From CAVSRC01 sp963743015 (lineage in GTDB: Bacteria > Pseudomonadota > Alphaproteobacteria > Rhizobiales > Kaistiaceae): 64,000 nt of DNA. Shown here piece by piece: positions 63,161 to 64,000 of the stretch. The notes beneath the pieces were generated by a model that saw only the letters and a list, made by a program, of their open reading frames with translations, was not told the DNA's origin and ran no database searches. The stretch is taken from contig CAVUOD010000033.1 of assembly GCA_963743015.1 (NCBI GenBank), forward strand, positions 121,623 to 185,622, given 5' to 3'. A program made the translations under genes and the position numbers. Within the stretch, counting starts at the first letter, position 1. The number at the start of each line of letters is the position of its first letter.

Positions 63161-63962
63161 TCCCGCCAGCGGCGCCATCGTCATCATGCTCAGGAGCCTT
63201 AAGATGCACGGCATGGCCCAGGCCGTTGGCGAGTTGACCGAACAAGGCTCCCCCGCCTTTGCAGCCGCCATTCCGATCCTGTCCCAGCTCCTCAAGGCCG
63301 AAACGGCTGAACGGGAGGTCAGGTCGGTGGCCTACCAGCTCAAGGCGGCGCGCTTCCCGGCCTATCGCGATCTGAACGGCTTCGACTTCTCAAGCAGCGA
63401 GATCAACGAGGCGCTCGTGCGCCAGCTCCATCGCTGCGAGTTTATCGACGAGGCCAACAACATCGTCCTGGTCGGCGGGCCCGGCACGGGAAAGACCCAC
63501 GTCGCGACCGCTATCGGCGTGCAGGCCATTGAGCACCACCGCAGGCGAGTCCGCTTCTTCTCGACAGTCGACCTCGTCAACGCGCTCGAGCAGGAGAAGG
63601 CACAAGGCAGATCCGGACAGATCGCCAACCGTCTCGTCCACTCCGATCTCGTCATCCTCGACGAACTCGGCTACCTGCCGTTCAGTGCATCCGGCGGCGC
63701 CCTCCTGTTCCATCTCCTGAGCAAGCTCTATGAGCGCACCAGCGTCATCATCACCACCAACTTGAGCTTCAGCGAATGGGCCAGCGTGTTCGGCGATGCC
63801 AAGATGACGACCGCATTGCTCGACCGGCTGACCCACCACTGCCACATCCTCGAGACCGGAAACGACAGCTTCCGGTTCAAAAACAGCTCGGCCCACCACG
63901 CTAAAACCAGGAAGGAGAAAAACAGGGCATTGACCGTCGCACCACACCCGAAAGATACATGA
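63150..63962 (+). CDS. istB: IS21 helper ATPase IstB
   Basis: IstB is the AAA+ ATPase that selects the target and activates IstA. The 270-residue protein has an N-terminal helical segment (SLKMHGMAQAVGELTEQG), Walker A in VGGPGTGKTHVATAI and Walker B in LVILDELGYLPFS, then sensor regions up to HCHILETGNDSFRF. Start ATG 63150 overlaps istA. Intact; with istA and the terminal repeats this element looks functional. Confidence 0.95.
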   Translation: MAHDPASGAIVIMLRSLKMHGMAQAVGELTEQGSPAFAAAIPILSQLLKAETAEREVRSVAYQLKAARFPAYRDLNGFDFSSSEINEALVRQLHRCEFIDEANNIVLVGGPGTGKTHVATAIGVQAIEHHRRRVRFFSTVDLVNALEQEKAQGRSGQIANRLVHSDLVILDELGYLPFSASGGALLFHLLSKLYERTSVIITTNLSFSEWASVFGDAKMTTALLDRLTHHCHILETGNDSFRFKNSSAHHAKTRKEKNRALTVAPHPKDT

Positions 63963-64000
63963 CAGGCGGGTCACTTCTCGGCGGAAATGCCGGGTCACTT

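Larger units (their letters stand above)
61519..64000 (+). mobile_element. IS21-family element, truncated by the window edge
   Basis: The left end begins TGTTGATTTCCAGCGAGAAC at 61519. Two copies of a terminal repeat (TTTCCAGCGAGAACTGACCC at 61525-61544 and the variant TTTCCAGCGAGAAGTGACCC at 61559-61578) and inverted copies at the right (63968-63987 and starting 63992) are the multiple terminal repeats that IS21 transposase binds. The istA and istB genes lie between. The outermost right repeat runs off the window. Confidence 0.9.

Noticed and set aside
1..64000. CRISPR array or toxin-antitoxin pair
   Set aside because: No regularly spaced 25-40 base repeats were seen, and none of the small genes has a recognisable toxin or antitoxin pattern.

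Overview
The window looks like a chromosomal segment of a high-GC alphaproteobacterium, most likely of the Hyphomicrobiales (Rhizobiales). The evidence is a FixK/FNR box in front of a complete ccoNOQP-ccoG(fixG)-fixHIS set, an 18-bp Zur-type box before znuACB, a DUF2865 protein, the puuE/pssA/psd neighbourhood and an Atm1-type exporter under an ArsR regulator. The genus cannot be fixed from sequence inspection alone.

Layout. (1) 1-4.5 kb is the edge of an integrated element: short hypothetical genes, an IS630 copy with its TA duplication, an HK97-type portal-gene remnant and a frameshifted tyrosine integrase lying against the 3' end of tRNA-Gln(CTG). (2) 4.9-12.85 kb is the microaerobic respiration cluster: cbb3 oxidase subunits, then its copper/haem assembly genes, tightly packed with ATGA overlaps. 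(3) 13.5-17.45 kb is a four-gene Fe3+/polyamine-like ABC importer. (4) 17.9-25.7 kb holds an EamA transporter, a PilZ protein, a DapA-like lyase, puuE, phosphatidylethanolamine synthesis (pssA, psd) and the arsR-atm1 pair. (5) 25.7-33.7 kb holds a LysM protein, a LOG-family protein and a long minus-strand unit cysS - VOC protein with a histone-like tail - three GFA paralogues - 41-codon ORF - cimA, in which every junction overlaps. (6) 33.9-41.3 kb holds two related small secreted proteins with matching leaders, an MltB transglycosylase, zinc uptake, a DUF2865 protein and an L,D-transpeptidase. (7) 41.2-52.6 kb holds a RecD-like helicase, nadE, two tandem diguanylate cyclase paralogues, a dienelactone hydrolase, a NEW3/ABC-2 exporter unit and class II DAHP synthase. 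(8) 52.7-56.6 kb holds gor, a DUF2059 protein, rpiA, a DUF2214 protein and gph. (9) From tRNA-Val(CAC) at 56.7 kb to the right edge is a second integrated region: an intact tyrosine integrase, an IS5-type transposase, a YrdB-like membrane protein, a beta-barrel-like protein and an IS21 element that cuts into another gene and runs off the window.

Two cautions. Many core genes between 17.9 and 52.6 kb, including the normally indispensable cysS, nadE and psd, carry one or more single-base frameshifts, while 4.9-17.5 kb and 52.7-57.9 kb are clean. This pattern fits uncorrected indel errors in the assembly better than real gene decay, so those genes are given as full-length spans with the breaks noted. 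Second, nothing here is a clear new defence or biosynthetic system. The most unusual structures are the cysS-to-cimA overlapping unit with its duplicated CimA N-terminus, the VOC protein with a lysine/alanine tail, and the small secreted pair with conserved leaders.
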